A stretch of DNA of 44,700 nt from Thermoplasmata archaeon (GCA_015063165.1 SUSZ01000015.1:1-44700), one strand, 5' to 3'. Shown: positions 16,901 through 27,170, counted from the stretch's first letter. Notes: generated by a model from the sequence alone, not told the origin. Program-made: numbers and translations.

Positions 16901-17606
16901 TGTCGATCAGGGCGCCTATGCCCATGGAGTTCACGGCGTCGTCCGGATAGGTCATGGTGAAGATACCTATCGCATCTGCGCCGCGGTCGCGGAGGGCTTT
17001 CAGCATGCCGTCCACGCCCCCACAGTTCTTGGACACCCAGAACCTCTGGTGGAAGATGACGCAGATGCGCGGGCGATCCTGCCTCATGGAAGCGACCGCC
17101 TCGTCTATCTCCAGATAGCTCTCCTCCAGAGTGTATGCGCCCTGCGCCGGCAATAGCAACGGCTCCGGAATCTCCACGTCCACGCCGTCGCATGTCTTGA
17201 GAGCCCATAGCAAAAGGGACCTGTAGTTCTCGTCCCCTCCAGAAGCCATGAACCTGGTTATCAATTCGAAGTCCTCGTCCGATCCTAGGAAAAGACTCCT
17301 ATGCTCGTCGGTGACGCGGACCTCGCTGTCGCACATCAGATAGGTGTTGATCCTGCTGGATTCCACCGTCTTCTCGAAGGCGGCGAACCTCTTGAAGTAG
17401 GTCACGTCGCCGTGAACCCTCATGAACACGATGTCGCTGTGGCGGACCTCGTCCAGGATCCTCTCGTTGAACAAGATGTCCGAGTCCATGTCGCAGGAGT
17501 CGGCTCCCACGATCTCCACGTTGTAACCCTCTTCCCTGAGGCCTCTGGCAGCGTCGTCCATGACATGCCCGTGATTGGCTCCTACCGAGATGCAGACGGC
17601 TCTCAT
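13920..17606 (-). CDS. cobN: CobN/ChlH-type chelatase large subunit, paralogue A
   Basis: A 1228-residue protein of the CobN/BchH family, of full family length. The core holds the conserved block VIHVGTHGTQEWLPGK, then [17 protein letters not shown], and a C-terminal region with LPTGRNFYSIDP, VVWATDTMRTGGDDISYVLWLMG and [18 protein letters not shown]. The family binds the tetrapyrrole and inserts Mg2+ or Co2+ with help of ChlI/ChlD-type AAA+ partners, which are encoded divergently at 21439-24350. The start is preceded by GGAGGATGAA. The neighbouring paralogue lies 41 nt upstream on the same strand, so the two are probably one transcript. Metal and substrate are not determined by sequence; cobalt insertion is the usual annotation. 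Confidence 0.88.
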   Translation of the reverse strand: MRAVCISVGANHGHVMDDAARGLREEGYNVEIVGADSCDMDSDILFNERILDEVRHSDIVFMRVHGDVTYFKRFAAFEKTVESSRINTYLMCDSEVRVTDEHRSLFLGSDEDFELITRFMASGGDENYRSLLLWALKTCDGVDVEIPEPLLLPAQGAYTLEESYLEIDEAVASMRQDRPRICVIFHQRFWVSKNCGGVDGMLKALRDRGADAIGIFTMTYPDDAVNSMGIGALIDRFLLKDGKPLVDCVVQTMGFSQTLRPRADAFEQSCDDDMFARLGVPVIQAIHLYGTSKKWKDSVYGLTGSEIAGAVVSPEYDGQLITVPIAGYEVMDDGRRRYIPLEDRCRMVADMAYMWANLRRKPESEKKAAILLYMYPPRNDLAGGASGLDTMESVASLLQSMASAGYTLDWVPNDGRELADRLLEGITNDNSWLSDQEIRRRASERIKASDYQGWLSEAPEAISGALKEGWGEPPGNVHVIDGDMLIPGLINGNIFVGFQPDRGKCDASAYHDPELAPPHQYLAFYRWLKHKFGADAVIHVGTHGTQEWLPGKSVGLSRDCFPDATLDSLPDIYPYIIDNPGEGMQAKRRGYAAVVTHMVPAMTRAETYDEISELESAIQLRLRAKATNMEESVRKAEEKIFEIVQAMDMGSDLDLPDMVEGVAERVDDIYDYVVEVKDALIADGLHILGKAPEGDLLKESVYSMVRNSNGDVPSMRSAVAEDMGLDFQSLLHDPSGTTEGRLNGDLVDEVDAECRRIIGCIADGQDVVLPGQRTVPVVDFIKSFLIPAIGRTGDEITSVLKALDGGYVEPGPSGCPTRGRARVLPTGRNFYSIDPDGIPWTSSWEIGCKMADQMIERYVESNGAYPRSVGVVVWATDTMRTGGDDISYVLWLMGLRPVWTEFGGRVVGLEAVPLSELGRPRVDVTLRISGLFRDAFPNLVYLIDEGVKTISTLEESDEDNALAANLRKDVLEAVLSGIPEDQARRDAQIRVFGDAPGRYGCGVNTLITNGQWKTVNDLGESYIDHGCYGYGKGYDGQAMPSQFRKRMGSLDVAVKNHNNRENDLFDMDDDYDFLGGMLAAVKASGGDAEAFMGDSSDTENLKSRTLHEECAFVFRSKVNNPKWLEGLKRHGFRGAQDISQLFDYVMGWSATSGVIDGWMYESLANRFVLDEATREWVMKENPYAMMNMLDRLEEAVYRGLWDADDDMKEKLDAIATDIEGRLEDLTDR

Positions 17607-17647
17607 TTCATCCTCCTATTATGTGTTAATACCTTTAATCATTACCA

Positions 17648-20600
17648 TCAGGGACGGTCGGTGAGGTCCTCCAGCTTCTCCTCTGCCTCGTTCCAGAGCT
17701 CTTCCAGCTTGCGCCTCATGTCGTCGTCGGCCTCCCACATCCCGCGGGATATGGCCTCGTCCAGACGGTCCAGGATCTCCGCCGCGGCGTAGGGGTTCTC
17801 GCGCTCCATCCAGTCCCAGGTATCCTTGTCCAGCAGATATTTCTCAGCGATGCCGTCGTACATCCACTTGTCCATGACGTCCGAGGTCGCATCCATTCCG
17901 AAGGCGTGCTCGATGACGTTCACCATCTCGGCCGCTCCGCGGTATCCGTGCCTCTTCATCCCTTCGATGTACTTCGGGTTGAGGAGCTTGCTGCGGAAGA
18001 CGAACTTCATCTCCTCCTCCAGGCTCCTCAGCTTGGTCTTGTTCGGATCGGAGCCGTCGCCCATATAGGACACGGCATCGGCGTCCCCGTAGGCCTTGAC
18101 GAAGGCGTTCATCCCTCCAAGATACCCGTAGACGTCGTCTATGTCCAGCAGGTCGATCTCCCTGTCCGGCATGTTCTTGACCGTAGCCGACACCTTGGAG
18201 AACCTCCTTACGAACTCGTCCTTCATCGACACCCCGGAGAAGCCTCTCCCGTAAGCGTAGCTGCCCCAGGCGACGTAGGAGTCCGCCAGGTCCTTCACGG
18301 TCTTCCAGTTGCTGGATTCTATCAGATGGTTCACTCCGGGACCGTAGGCTCCCGGCGGGCATCCGAAAATCCTCACGGACGAGCGCTTGCGGGCCTCGTC
18401 GTCGGGGATTCCTTCCCTTATGCGCTCCGCCAGGTCCTTCCTGAGATTCGCAGCCAGAGCGTTGTCCTCGTCCGACTCGTCGAGGGCCATGACCATCCTC
18501 GCGGCGTCGTCCAGAAGGTCAATCAGGTTGGAGAACGCGTCCCTGAACAGGCCTGTTATGCGAACCGTCACGTCGACCCTGGGACGGCCCAGCTCCTCCA
18601 GCGGGACGACCTCCAGGCCCGTGACGGTAGGTCCGTCCGGCGACCATACCGGCCTCACTCCCATCAGCCAGAGGATGTACGCGACGTCGTCTCCGCCGCT
18701 CTTGAAAGTGTCGGTGGCCCAGATGATGAATCCGATCTCCCTGGGGAATCCGCCCTTGTCCTCTATGTGGCGCTCGATCATCTGGTCTGCCATGCTCTTC
18801 CCGACCTCCCATGCCGAGCGTGTCGGGACAGTGTCCGGATCCAGACCGTAATAGTTCCTTCCTGTGGGCAGTATGTGGACCCCTCCACGGGTGGGGGCGC
18901 CGGAAGGCCCGGGCAGAACGTAACCGCCTGCGAGCGCGTCCAAGGCGGATCCGATCTCCCCTGCCGTCCCTTCCAGAGCAGGATAGACCCTATCGCAGAC
19001 GAACCTGACGGCCTTCAGAAGCCCTTCCGTGCTCCCGGGGACCATCTCCCTGCATGCCTTCTCCGCCTCGTCCCTGTCGAATCCCAGGGTGCGTATGCGT
19101 TCGATGAGCTCGAACGTCCTCGCATCAACCTCGTCTAGGTCGTCCTCCGACGTCTTCCCCATCGATTCTGCCACGGCGTCCCTCAGAGACGGTACGTCAC
19201 CGTTAGCCAGCCTGGTAAGCGAATAGACGGATTCGGTCATCAGCTCGCCCTCGGGCACGCGGCCGAGGATGTGCAGCCCGTCCCTGATCAGGGCGTCCTT
19301 CGCCTCGGTGACCAGGTCGTGCAGCTTCCAGATGTTCTCCCTGAGGTCGTCTATGCTGGACTCGGGGGTCAGACCGATGTCCTCCAGCAGGTTTTCCTCC
19401 GCGGCTGCTTCCAGAATCTCCCTCAGAACGGCGTCCTTTCTGGGCGCGGTGCCTGCTCCCATAGCCACGAGCTCCTGGATGAGCGAATCGATCCTCATGA
19501 GCCCGTCGTGGAGGCCGGCGCGGGTCATCACGGCGTTCAGATGCCCTATCAGGACGGCTTCCGAGCGCCTCTTGGCCTGCATGCCCTCCCCGGGATCGTC
19601 GATCATGTACGGGTAGATGTTCGGGATGGAATCCAGGACAACGTCCGGATAGCACTTGCCAGACAGCATCGAGGTCCTTCCGGGCAGCCATTCGAGGGTG
19701 CCATGGGTGCCCATATGGATCACGGCGTCGACACCGAAAGACCTGTCCAGCCATCTGTAGAAGGCCAGATACTGGTGGTGAGGGGGCAGCACCGGATCAT
19801 GGACGAGCTCGTCAGCGCCCTCGCCCCATCCTCTGGGCGGCTGCAGGGTGACGATCACGTTCCCTGAGACGAATCCGGGCACTATCATCCTGTTCTTAGC
19901 GGATGCGATATATCCGGGGGCGTCTCCCCAGCGCTCCCTGATCTGCCCCTTGTTGAATTCGGGAACCTTGTCGAACCACTCCGAATACTCTTCGGCCGAT
20001 ATGGCGGCTGGTGCCTTCTCCACTATCTGGGAATCGGTCCAGTTGCCGAAATCGTATGTGACCCCCGACAGAATCCTCTCCATGAGGGCCTTGGAATCGT
20101 CGGGAACGTCCCCTAGCGTGTATCCGGCGTCCCTCATGGCCTTCATTAGCTCCACCGTGCTCGCAGGAGCGTCCAGAGGTCCTGCGTTCCCTATGCGCTC
20201 GGAGCCGGGGCTCACCTGATACATGATTATGGCGACCTTCCTCTCCGAGGGCTTCTTGCGTCCCAGCCTGGCCCATCCTGCGGCCAGCTTGCAGACATGC
20301 TCCACCCTGTCCGGGATAGGCTCGGCCCGCTTCATCTTGCTCTTGTTCTCTGCGTAGGGGACGCCTATGATCTGGCCGTCGAGCTCGGGCCAGCACACCA
20401 TCGCTTTCAGGTCGCCCTTCACAGGCCCGTCGGCGGATTCCTCGTAGTCGGGGAGCCTTCCGGAGTAGGACATGACCTGTATCGCCGGAACTCCCAGCAC
20501 CGTCTTGAAGAAGTTCAGCTCGGGCGGGACATCAGCCGTCCCGGTTATCGAGATCAGCTGCGAGAACGGAGAGCAGACCAGAAGGACGTCGATGATCGTC

Positions 20601-21331
20601 CTCCCGTCCTTCTTGAAGTACTGCTCCGCGATCTCCGAGGAATGCCTGTTCTCCGAGGAGGATCCGGCGGAAGGGGTGTAGAACACGGGTATGACGTCCA
20701 AGCCGTTCTTCTCGAGGCGCTCTATCAGGAAGTCCACGTGCTGCATGTTCCCGTACAGCCAGAGGTTCGAAGGGAACATGATACCCACGACGGCGCGGTC
20801 TCCCTTCAGCGAATCGAGATAATCCTCCTCGGTGACGTCTATCGGGAACCCGCTGTGGTATATGCCGTCTGACCTGTTGACGATAGGCTCGGGAACGTCC
20901 GCTCCTGTCCCTCCCAGCATCCTGTAAGCGTAGAGGAGCAGGCCCTTGTCGTTGTCCCTCCCCTTCATGTCCGCGTATAGACACAGCTGGAGGAAGTCCT
21001 CGTCCTCTCCCACGAACAGGTCCTTGTACAGGAGACGGACCTCGGGGTTCTTGGAATGGAACAGCACCCTGCCGGTGCATTCCCTCAGGACCTTCTCGTA
21101 GTCCTCGAACCTGCGGAACTTGTACGGGTCCGCCATGCATCTGATGAGGATGAAGTCCGCCTTCAGGCTCTCCTCCACAAGCTCGCGGTAAACCAGAGGG
21201 TCGGATTCCACCACGTCGTGGTTGTATCCGAAGACCGTGAGGTCTATGCCCTGCTCTAAGCGGATCTCTTCCGCCAGCTCAGGAAAAACGGTCGCATCCA
21301 TGGATTGGATAGAAAGGCAAACGAACCTCAA
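17648..21331 (-). CDS. cobN: CobN/ChlH-type chelatase large subunit, paralogue B
   Basis: About 1227 residues, paralogous to the gene at 13920 over its whole length. Core blocks are [68 protein letters not shown] and [19 protein letters not shown] chose TTG at 21331 as start because it gives an N-terminus (MRFVCLSI) matching paralogue A (MRAVCISV) and sits 9 nt after GAGGGGA. A GTG at 21340 is the alternative, but its spacing to that site is too short. First gene of the minus-strand chelatase transcript, with a bidirectional promoter shared with the ChlI-type gene. Two adjacent large subunits with one ChlI/ChlD set suggest two substrates or metals, or a two-headed complex. Confidence 0.87.
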   Translation of the reverse strand: MRFVCLSIQSMDATVFPELAEEIRLEQGIDLTVFGYNHDVVESDPLVYRELVEESLKADFILIRCMADPYKFRRFEDYEKVLRECTGRVLFHSKNPEVRLLYKDLFVGEDEDFLQLCLYADMKGRDNDKGLLLYAYRMLGGTGADVPEPIVNRSDGIYHSGFPIDVTEEDYLDSLKGDRAVVGIMFPSNLWLYGNMQHVDFLIERLEKNGLDVIPVFYTPSAGSSSENRHSSEIAEQYFKKDGRTIIDVLLVCSPFSQLISITGTADVPPELNFFKTVLGVPAIQVMSYSGRLPDYEESADGPVKGDLKAMVCWPELDGQIIGVPYAENKSKMKRAEPIPDRVEHVCKLAAGWARLGRKKPSERKVAIIMYQVSPGSERIGNAGPLDAPASTVELMKAMRDAGYTLGDVPDDSKALMERILSGVTYDFGNWTDSQIVEKAPAAISAEEYSEWFDKVPEFNKGQIRERWGDAPGYIASAKNRMIVPGFVSGNVIVTLQPPRGWGEGADELVHDPVLPPHHQYLAFYRWLDRSFGVDAVIHMGTHGTLEWLPGRTSMLSGKCYPDVVLDSIPNIYPYMIDDPGEGMQAKRRSEAVLIGHLNAVMTRAGLHDGLMRIDSLIQELVAMGAGTAPRKDAVLREILEAAAEENLLEDIGLTPESSIDDLRENIWKLHDLVTEAKDALIRDGLHILGRVPEGELMTESVYSLTRLANGDVPSLRDAVAESMGKTSEDDLDEVDARTFELIERIRTLGFDRDEAEKACREMVPGSTEGLLKAVRFVCDRVYPALEGTAGEIGSALDALAGGYVLPGPSGAPTRGGVHILPTGRNYYGLDPDTVPTRSAWEVGKSMADQMIERHIEDKGGFPREIGFIIWATDTFKSGGDDVAYILWLMGVRPVWSPDGPTVTGLEVVPLEELGRPRVDVTVRITGLFRDAFSNLIDLLDDAARMVMALDESDEDNALAANLRKDLAERIREGIPDDEARKRSSVRIFGCPPGAYGPGVNHLIESSNWKTVKDLADSYVAWGSYAYGRGFSGVSMKDEFVRRFSKVSATVKNMPDREIDLLDIDDVYGYLGGMNAFVKAYGDADAVSYMGDGSDPNKTKLRSLEEEMKFVFRSKLLNPKYIEGMKRHGYRGAAEMVNVIEHAFGMDATSDVMDKWMYDGIAEKYLLDKDTWDWMERENPYAAAEILDRLDEAISRGMWEADDDMRRKLEELWNEAEEKLEDLTDRP

Positions 21332-21390
21332 CGGCAGCACTCCCCTCTCGCAGTCAGACGTCCCATGTTATCGAGGGTCCATGCGTTTGG

Positions 21391-21402
21391 TTTATATTAA
21401 TA
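21391..21402. promoter_or_regulatory. Bidirectional TATA region between cobN and chlI-type genes
   Basis: TTTATATTAATA is the only AT-rich element in the 100-nt divergent spacer. On the plus strand it sits about 40 nt before the GTG at 21439, and on the minus strand about 60 nt before the TTG at 21331. Both genes also have ribosome binding sites, so short leaders are expected. Confidence 0.5.
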
Positions 21403-21438
21403 CGGACATTACATCCACCTCGTAATCGGAGGAATAAC

Positions 21439-22467
21439 GTGAGTCGCGTTTCCACTGTGTTCCCATTCGTCGATATCGTAGGTCAGGAAGAGATGAAGAG
21501 GGCCTTGATTCTCAATGTCATAGACCCGGGAATCGGGGGCGTCCTGCTCAAAGGAGAGAAAGGAACCGCCAAATCCACCTCTGTGAGGTCCCTGGGCGGA
21601 GTCCTTCCCATGAGGAAGTCCGTGAAGGGCTGCAGGTTCCATTGCGATCCTCGCGACCCGGATTCCATGTGCGAATCCTGCAAGAGCCTACTGAACGGAC
21701 CCGGATTCGAGACCGAGGAGGTCCCCATGGAGGTCGTCGAGCTTCCTCTGGGAGCCACCGAGGACAGGGTCGCCGGCACGATCGACATCGAGCACGCCCT
21801 GAAGACCGGAGAGAAGAGGTTCGAGCCAGGAGTCCTCGCCAACGCCAACGGGAACCTGCTCTACATAGACGAGGTGAACCTCCTCGACGACCACATCGTG
21901 GACATGCTTCTCGATTCCGCCGCGATGGGAGTCAACTACGTCGAGAGGGAAGGCATCTCGTTCTCACACCCCTCCAGATTCGTTCTCGTAGGAACCATGA
22001 ACCCCGAGGAAGGGGACCTCAGGCCCCAGCTTCTGGACAGGTTCGGACTGTCGGTGGACATCAAAGGCGAACACGACCCCAAGACAAGGGCCGAGATCGT
22101 CAGGAGGAGGCTGGCTTACGACGACGCGCCTGAGAAGTATGTTGAATCCCGCTCCGAAGAGACGGAGAAGCTCCGCTCCCGCATCGTGGATGCCAAGTCC
22201 CGCGTGCGCTCGATCGCCATCGGCCCGGAGGTCCTGGACGCGGTGGTCACGATAACATCGCATTTCGGCATAGACGGGCACAGGGCGGACATCGTCATGA
22301 TAAAAGCGGCCAGAGCCAACGCCGCCTTCGAAGGAAGGGACCGCATCATCTCGGACGACATAGTGGCCGTAGCAGGGCTCGTCCTCTCCCACCGCATGAG
22401 AAGGCGCCCGTTCGAGGACTCTTCCATCGACCGCGAGGAGCTCGAGAAATGCCTGAAGGACATCTAA
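21439..22467 (+). CDS. chlI: ChlI/BchI-type AAA+ chelatase subunit
   Basis: A 342-residue AAA+ ATPase starting at GTG after GGAGGA (21428-21433). Walker A is GEKGTAKST (residues 39-47), Walker [11 protein letters not shown] and the sensor region [21 protein letters not shown]. Four cysteines (C65, C69, C78, C81) form the CxxxC...CxxC insertion often seen in ChlI/BchI-type proteins. It should form the ATP-driven motor ring that acts with the ChlD-type protein on the CobN-type subunits. The next gene overlaps by 19 nt in another frame. Ends in TAA. Confidence 0.9.
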   Translation: MSRVSTVFPFVDIVGQEEMKRALILNVIDPGIGGVLLKGEKGTAKSTSVRSLGGVLPMRKSVKGCRFHCDPRDPDSMCESCKSLLNGPGFETEEVPMEVVELPLGATEDRVAGTIDIEHALKTGEKRFEPGVLANANGNLLYIDEVNLLDDHIVDMLLDSAAMGVNYVEREGISFSHPSRFVLVGTMNPEEGDLRPQLLDRFGLSVDIKGEHDPKTRAEIVRRRLAYDDAPEKYVESRSEETEKLRSRIVDAKSRVRSIAIGPEVLDAVVTITSHFGIDGHRADIVMIKAARANAAFEGRDRIISDDIVAVAGLVLSHRMRRRPFEDSSIDREELEKCLKDI

Positions 22468-24350
22468 GCTACCCTTTCTCCGCCGTCTACGGCATGGAGG
22501 CGGCCAAGAACGCGATAAGATGCGCCATCTGCAGCCCCGGGATCCGCACCGTTCTCATAAGAGGGCCCTCCGGTTCGGCCAAGACGGTGCTCTGCAGGTC
22601 GCTCGACGGCCTCTCCGGGAAGAGATCGGTCAACATACCCTCCGGAGCCGACATCGACAGACTGTTCGGTTCCGTGGACATGGAGAGCCTCCTTGACACA
22701 GGCGAAGCCCGCCTGGAAAAAGGCCTCATCGCCGAAGCGGACGGAGGATACACTTTCGTAGACGACATCAACCTGATGGACGAACGTCTGTCCGTCTCTT
22801 TGCTCGACGCCGTCACCTCAGGAACCGTCCGCACCGAGCGCGACGGCATATCGAACGTATCGGCTGTCAATGTTGTCCTCGTGGCCACCATGAACCCCGA
22901 GGAGCGCGAGATGAGCGACCATCTGCTGGACCGCTTCGACATCTGCGTGAGCGTCGCTCCGGACGACGAGACGGAAGCCAGGAAGGAGATCGTCGCCCGC
23001 CGCATAGCATACGAGGACTCCCCCAAGAATTTCAACCAATCCTACGAAGAGGAGCAGGAGAAGGAGCGCAAGGCCATCGACGACGCCAGGAAGATCATAC
23101 CGCTGGTGAGCATCTCGGACGAACTCCGCCTCATCATCGCCGAACTCTGCGACAAGGTAGGCGCAGAAGGCATACGCGGGGATATAGCTGTCACCAACAC
23201 CGCGATAGCGTTGGCGGCCCTCGACAGGCGCGATTCCGTCACCAGGAGCGACGTGGAACGCGCCGCGGCCATGTGCTTGGTACATAGACGCCGCTACGAC
23301 CCCGAGCCCCCTCAGGAGCCTCCTGAGCCCGAGGAGGAGGATCCTCCGGAAGACCAGGAGCAGGAGCAGAGCGAGGACCAGGATCAGGACCAGAAGCCAC
23401 CTGAGAACAACGATGACGATCAGAAGGATGAGGAGCCTCCCGAAGAGGACGACAAGGACCAGGACAAAGGCATAGACCTGCCTCGCATAGACGACATGAT
23501 GTTCGAGGTCGGACGCCAGTTCAGGGTGATAGACTATCTCGGAAAGGGGAAGACCTCCGTCAAGCCGAACAGCAGCCGCAAGGGACGCCGTTCGGAGTTC
23601 GAATGCACAGGGACTTCCGGGAGGCAGGTCTCCGCCAGGATCCCTGAAGGCAAGACCCGCGACATCGCCTTCGCAGCCACAATGAGGGCCGCCGCCCTGT
23701 CTCAGAGAGGAAGGGAGCCCGGCTCCATGCGCATTATCGTCGAGGACAGCGACATCAGGGAGAAGATCAGGAGGGCCCGCACAGGATGCACCGTGATGTT
23801 CCTGGTGGACGCCAGCGGCTCCATAGGAGCCAGGAGGAGGATGTCCGCAGTCAAGGGGGCCGTCCTCTCGATGCTCAAGGACAGCTACGTCAAGCGCGAC
23901 AAGGTCGGCCTGATGGTGTTCAGAAGGAGGACGGCGGAAGTCATCCTGCCGCCCACCCGTTCCGTCGAGTACGGATACAAGCTCCTAGAGGACATCCCCA
24001 CAGGAGGAAGGACGCCTCTCGCCGCCGCGATGATAACCGCCAGCGACTACATGACCTCCTATTCCAGATCCCACCCGGGCGAGAGGTGCTACATCGTCCT
24101 GATGACCGACGGCAGGTCCAACGTCCCTTACATCGAAGGGAAGGACCCCAACCAGGAGGTGAAGGACCTGGCGGAGACCCTTGACGTCCCCGGGATCCAG
24201 TGGATCGTGGTGAACACAGGGAACGGATTCAGATTCTTCGACAGCGCCTCCGAGCTGGCATCCCACCTGGGTGCGCTATACTTCAACCTCGAAGAGCTGG
24301 ATGCCGATGCTCTCGCCACGAACGTGCGCGCAGCCGCCAACCTGGGATGA
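22449..24350 (+). CDS. chlD: ChlD/BchD-type AAA+ and VWA chelatase subunit
   Basis: A 633-residue protein: an AAA+ domain (about 1-260) with P-loop GPSGSAKT (39-46) and [11 protein letters not shown]; a long Pro/Glu/Asp/Gln-rich linker (about 280-345); and a C-terminal von Willebrand A domain with a complete MIDAS DASGS (454-458) and LMTDGRSN. The ChlD type bridges the ChlI-type ring and the large subunit through the VWA domain. The P-loop here looks intact, whereas many ChlD proteins have degraded ones. Overlaps the chlI-type gene by 19 nt, so translation is coupled. Ends in TGA. Confidence 0.9.
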   Translation: MPEGHLSYPFSAVYGMEAAKNAIRCAICSPGIRTVLIRGPSGSAKTVLCRSLDGLSGKRSVNIPSGADIDRLFGSVDMESLLDTGEARLEKGLIAEADGGYTFVDDINLMDERLSVSLLDAVTSGTVRTERDGISNVSAVNVVLVATMNPEEREMSDHLLDRFDICVSVAPDDETEARKEIVARRIAYEDSPKNFNQSYEEEQEKERKAIDDARKIIPLVSISDELRLIIAELCDKVGAEGIRGDIAVTNTAIALAALDRRDSVTRSDVERAAAMCLVHRRRYDPEPPQEPPEPEEEDPPEDQEQEQSEDQDQDQKPPENNDDDQKDEEPPEEDDKDQDKGIDLPRIDDMMFEVGRQFRVIDYLGKGKTSVKPNSSRKGRRSEFECTGTSGRQVSARIPEGKTRDIAFAATMRAAALSQRGREPGSMRIIVEDSDIREKIRRARTGCTVMFLVDASGSIGARRRMSAVKGAVLSMLKDSYVKRDKVGLMVFRRRTAEVILPPTRSVEYGYKLLEDIPTGGRTPLAAAMITASDYMTSYSRSHPGERCYIVLMTDGRSNVPYIEGKDPNQEVKDLAETLDVPGIQWIVVNTGNGFRFFDSASELASHLGALYFNLEELDADALATNVRAAANLG

Positions 24351-24359
24351 GGATGAGGC

Positions 24360-24376
24360 CCCGGATTCCCTCCGGG
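24360..24376 (+). terminator. Hairpin after the chlD-type gene
   Basis: CCCGGA / TCCGGG with a 5-nt loop lies 10 nt after the chlD-type stop. There is no strong T-run behind it, so it may be a weak terminator or a 3'-end stabiliser. Confidence 0.4.
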
Positions 24377-24393
24377 ACGGAATAAAGAAAAAA

Positions 24394-24408
24394 GGGCCGT
24401 GCTGGCCC
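24394..24408 (-). terminator. Terminator of the repeat-protein gene
   Basis: GGGCC / GGCCC with a 5-nt loop. On the minus strand it is followed directly by TTTTTTCTTTATT, so it looks like a hairpin plus T-run terminator for the gene ending at 24416. Confidence 0.6.
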
Positions 24409-24415
24409 AGGAGTT

Positions 24416-26797
24416 TCATTCCGCCGTGTAGACAGCGGTCACTATGACGGTGTCGTCTTCCTTGGAGTAGTGCCACTCGCCGGTGAATCCGGGCTTCTCA
24501 GGGACCTTGGGCACGACGGAAGGGTCGTCCTCGACGGTCATGACAGCCTCGGCGTACTTCTCTCCGTCCACGTAGAAGATCATGTTGTACTCGATCGGCT
24601 CGTAGACAGCCACTACATCCGCGGTGTCGTCTCCGGTCTCGGTATACTCCCACCTTCCGACATAGTCGTCCTTGATGGGGACAGGAGGCAGGGAATCGAG
24701 GTCCGCATCGGAGGCCAGGTCCTTCTCCATGTACTTCTTTCCGTCGACGTAGAAGGTCACATGGTACCTCTCCCCGTCGGACTCTCCGAGGGGGGTGTAC
24801 ACCGCGTCCACCCTTGCGGAGTTGCCGTCGATGACGGTGTAGGCCCACTGTCCGGAGAAGCCTTCCTTCTCGGGAACCGCAGGGAGAGCGGGCTCGCCCA
24901 GCGCGGGGCACATCTTCATCTCGTTGTACTTGACGTCGTCCACGAAGAACACGATATCGTATTCGGTAGGGGTGTAGACCGCCTCCACCTTCACGACGCC
25001 GTCCTTGCAGGGCTCGTACTGCCACTCGCCGTCGTAGTCCTCCTTGTATGGGACCTCTGGGGCCTGGAATCCGGATTCTGCGTCTGCCTCGGCCTCGCAG
25101 ACCTTGGCCCCGTCGGCGAAGAACTGGAGCTTGTACTTGATGGGAGTGTACACGGCATCGATCCTGGCCGCGTTGCCTCCCATGACGGTGTAGGCCCACT
25201 CTCCGATGTAGTCCTCCTTCTCGGGAACCGCAGGAAGGTCGATGTCCTCGTCGGTGGCGACCTTCATCTGCGCATACTTCTGGTCGTCCACGAAGAACAG
25301 GAGGTCGTAAGCGGTGGGAACATAGACAGCATCGAGGCGGACGGTGCCGTCGTCGAGCTTCTCGTAGTACCACTCTCCCTTGAAGTCCTCCCTCTCTGGG
25401 ACCTCGGGGATGGCGAAATCGGCTCCTTCGCACGCGGTGGTCTCGGCGTACTCCTCTCCATCCACGTAGAACTTCAGATTGTACACCTTGGGGGTGTAGA
25501 ACGCGTCGATCCTCGCGGAGTTCCCGTCGATGACGGTGTAGACCCACTCGCCGTCGTAGTCCTCCTTCTCTGGAACCGGAGGGATGCCGGAGACGTCGTC
25601 AGCAGAAGCCTTCACCTCGGCGTACTTGACGTCATCCACGAAGAACACCAGATCGTAGACGATGGGGGTGTAGACCGCCTCCACCCTCACGACGCCGTCC
25701 TTGCAGGGCTCGTACTGCCACTCGCCGTCATAGTCCTCCTTGTAGGGGACCTCAGGGGCCTGGAATCCGGATTCGGCGTCAGCATCGGCCTCGAATACCT
25801 TGGCCCCGTCGGCGAAGAACTGGAGCTTATATTTCACGGGCTTGTACAGGGCGTCGATCCTCGCAGAGTTGCCGTCGATGAGGGTGACGACCCACTCGCC
25901 TTCGTAGTCCTCCCTCTCGGGTACAGGGATGGCGGAGATCTCATCCTTGGGAGCCTTCACCTCGGCGTACTTCACATCGTCGACGAAGTACATGAGGTCG
26001 TACTCTTTAGGAGTATAGACAGCAGTGACGATGATGTCGTTGTCTCCGACATCCTCGTACTGCCACTCGGCATCGAAACCTTCCTTGTCAGGTATCGCAG
26101 GAATCTTGTCGGCATCGGCCTCGGAAGCCATGACGGCTTTGGATATGACCTCTCCGTCGGCTACGAAGGCGACGTTGTAGGTCGTCGACTCCTTGACGGC
26201 GACCATGGCATCGTCCAGCTTCTTCTTGGCCTCAGCGATCTTGTCATCGACTGCCAGATTAGCTGCATTGAAGGAAGCAAGACCAGCTTCGATTCCTCCG
26301 GAGGTGACCTCGTTGTTCTTGACCATCTCCTCGAACTTCTTCAGAGTCTTCTCCGCCTCCTGGAACTTCGCCTCCTTCTCGGCTGCGAGGTCCTGGAAGG
26401 ATTTCAGAGCCTCCTTGGACTTGGCTATCTCCTCGTCCTTGAGCTTCAGGGTGTCTCCTAGCTTTGCCACCTCCGCCTCCTTGGCGGCAAGATCGGCCTT
26501 CACAGACGCCAAGGAGCTCTCCAGGGACTGGAGCTTGGAGGTGAAATCGGCTTTCTCTTTCTGAGCCGCGTCTGCTGTCGCCTTGAGCAGCTTGTTGTTC
26601 TCTGCAAGGCTCTTGAGCTCGGCCTCCTTGGATTCCAGGGAAGACAGGAGCTCGGACTTCGTGGCAAACGCTTGCTTCTGGAAATCCTTCAGATCTTCTT
26701 GGGAGTCAACGAGGAGGTCCTTGGATGCTTTCAGCTCCGCCTCCGTGTCGGAGAGCTTCTTCTTGAGCCCTTCAATCAGCTTCTTCTTACCGAACAT
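24416..26797 (-). CDS. Coiled-coil protein with ten tandem beta-type repeats
   Basis: A 793-residue protein with two halves. Residues 1 to about 200 are a Lys/Glu/Ala-rich coiled coil with heptad character. Residues 207-793 are ten repeats of about 57 residues. Each begins Y-x-hydrophobic-x-FxVDGxxY-E, has a PxVPxKxDYxGEW core and ends VxAVYTP, resembling the Listeria-Bacteroides/InlB-B repeat fold. Such repeats are normally on cell-surface proteins, but no signal peptide, membrane anchor or sorting motif is seen; the N-terminus is MFGKKKLIEGLKKKL. It would thus be cytoplasmic unless exported by an unusual route. A CTTAAAAAACC TATA box lies 26-34 nt before the start. Function unknown. Confidence 0.75.
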   Translation of the reverse strand: MFGKKKLIEGLKKKLSDTEAELKASKDLLVDSQEDLKDFQKQAFATKSELLSSLESKEAELKSLAENNKLLKATADAAQKEKADFTSKLQSLESSLASVKADLAAKEAEVAKLGDTLKLKDEEIAKSKEALKSFQDLAAEKEAKFQEAEKTLKKFEEMVKNNEVTSGGIEAGLASFNAANLAVDDKIAEAKKKLDDAMVAVKESTTYNVAFVADGEVISKAVMASEADADKIPAIPDKEGFDAEWQYEDVGDNDIIVTAVYTPKEYDLMYFVDDVKYAEVKAPKDEISAIPVPEREDYEGEWVVTLIDGNSARIDALYKPVKYKLQFFADGAKVFEADADAESGFQAPEVPYKEDYDGEWQYEPCKDGVVRVEAVYTPIVYDLVFFVDDVKYAEVKASADDVSGIPPVPEKEDYDGEWVYTVIDGNSARIDAFYTPKVYNLKFYVDGEEYAETTACEGADFAIPEVPEREDFKGEWYYEKLDDGTVRLDAVYVPTAYDLLFFVDDQKYAQMKVATDEDIDLPAVPEKEDYIGEWAYTVMGGNAARIDAVYTPIKYKLQFFADGAKVCEAEADAESGFQAPEVPYKEDYDGEWQYEPCKDGVVKVEAVYTPTEYDIVFFVDDVKYNEMKMCPALGEPALPAVPEKEGFSGQWAYTVIDGNSARVDAVYTPLGESDGERYHVTFYVDGKKYMEKDLASDADLDSLPPVPIKDDYVGRWEYTETGDDTADVVAVYEPIEYNMIFYVDGEKYAEAVMTVEDDPSVVPKVPEKPGFTGEWHYSKEDDTVIVTAVYTAE
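24419..26179 (-). repeat. Ten tandem repeats of about 57 codons, with a duplicated block
   Basis: Repeat starts are recognisable by YNVAFVADG, YDLMYFVDD, YKLQFFADG, YDLVFFVDD, YNLKFYVDG, YDLLFFVDD, YKLQFFADG, YDIVFFVDD, YHVTFYVDG and YNMIFYVDG. Repeats 3 and 7 are almost identical, and 2 and 4 resemble 6 and 8, so a block of several repeats about 690 bp long was probably duplicated in tandem. Near-identical DNA is found around 24970-25140 and 25655-25835. Confidence 0.75.
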
Positions 26798-27115
26798 ACT
26801 ATCACAGGAAAAGAGGTATAGGGTTTTTTAAGCAGGTTTCAGACTCCGTCCGACAGTTGGTTGACCGTAGATCAGACGATTTGACAGCATCAAACGGGCC
26901 GCGTTTTTCTCGGTAATGAGCATGCGCCGCACAGAAAAAGGTGCGACATTCGAATTGCAGGGCTGAACGTCTGAAGGAACCAGAAGAGCCGTCAAGAAAA
27001 CGGCCAATTCAATCATGGACGACAGCCACTTTAACACGTGTCCGTAATTCGCTGTAATAAGTATATAGTTTCGGTTATGAACGGAACGACGAATCGTGTG
27101 ATAATTAAACGTAAA

Positions 27116-27145
27116 TTCATCTGTTAATTACAATTAACAGATGAA
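27116..27145. repeat. Perfect 14-bp inverted repeat with 2-nt centre
   Basis: Arms TTCATCTGTTAATT and AATTAACAGATGAA flank AC. As RNA it gives a long stem with almost no loop; as DNA it is a near-palindrome suited to a dimeric regulator or a cruciform. Confidence 0.6.
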
Positions 27146-27170
27146 ACATATCAATTTTTGATTTAATAAT

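Noticed and set aside
24419-26179. CRISPR or DNA satellite
   Set aside because: The periodicity (about 171-175 bp) is coding repeats that keep the frame, without spacers of constant size or palindromic direct repeats.
26828-27037. Minus-strand frame of 69 codons in the spacer
   Set aside because: It overlaps the repeat-gene promoter and has neither a ribosome site nor recognisable content.
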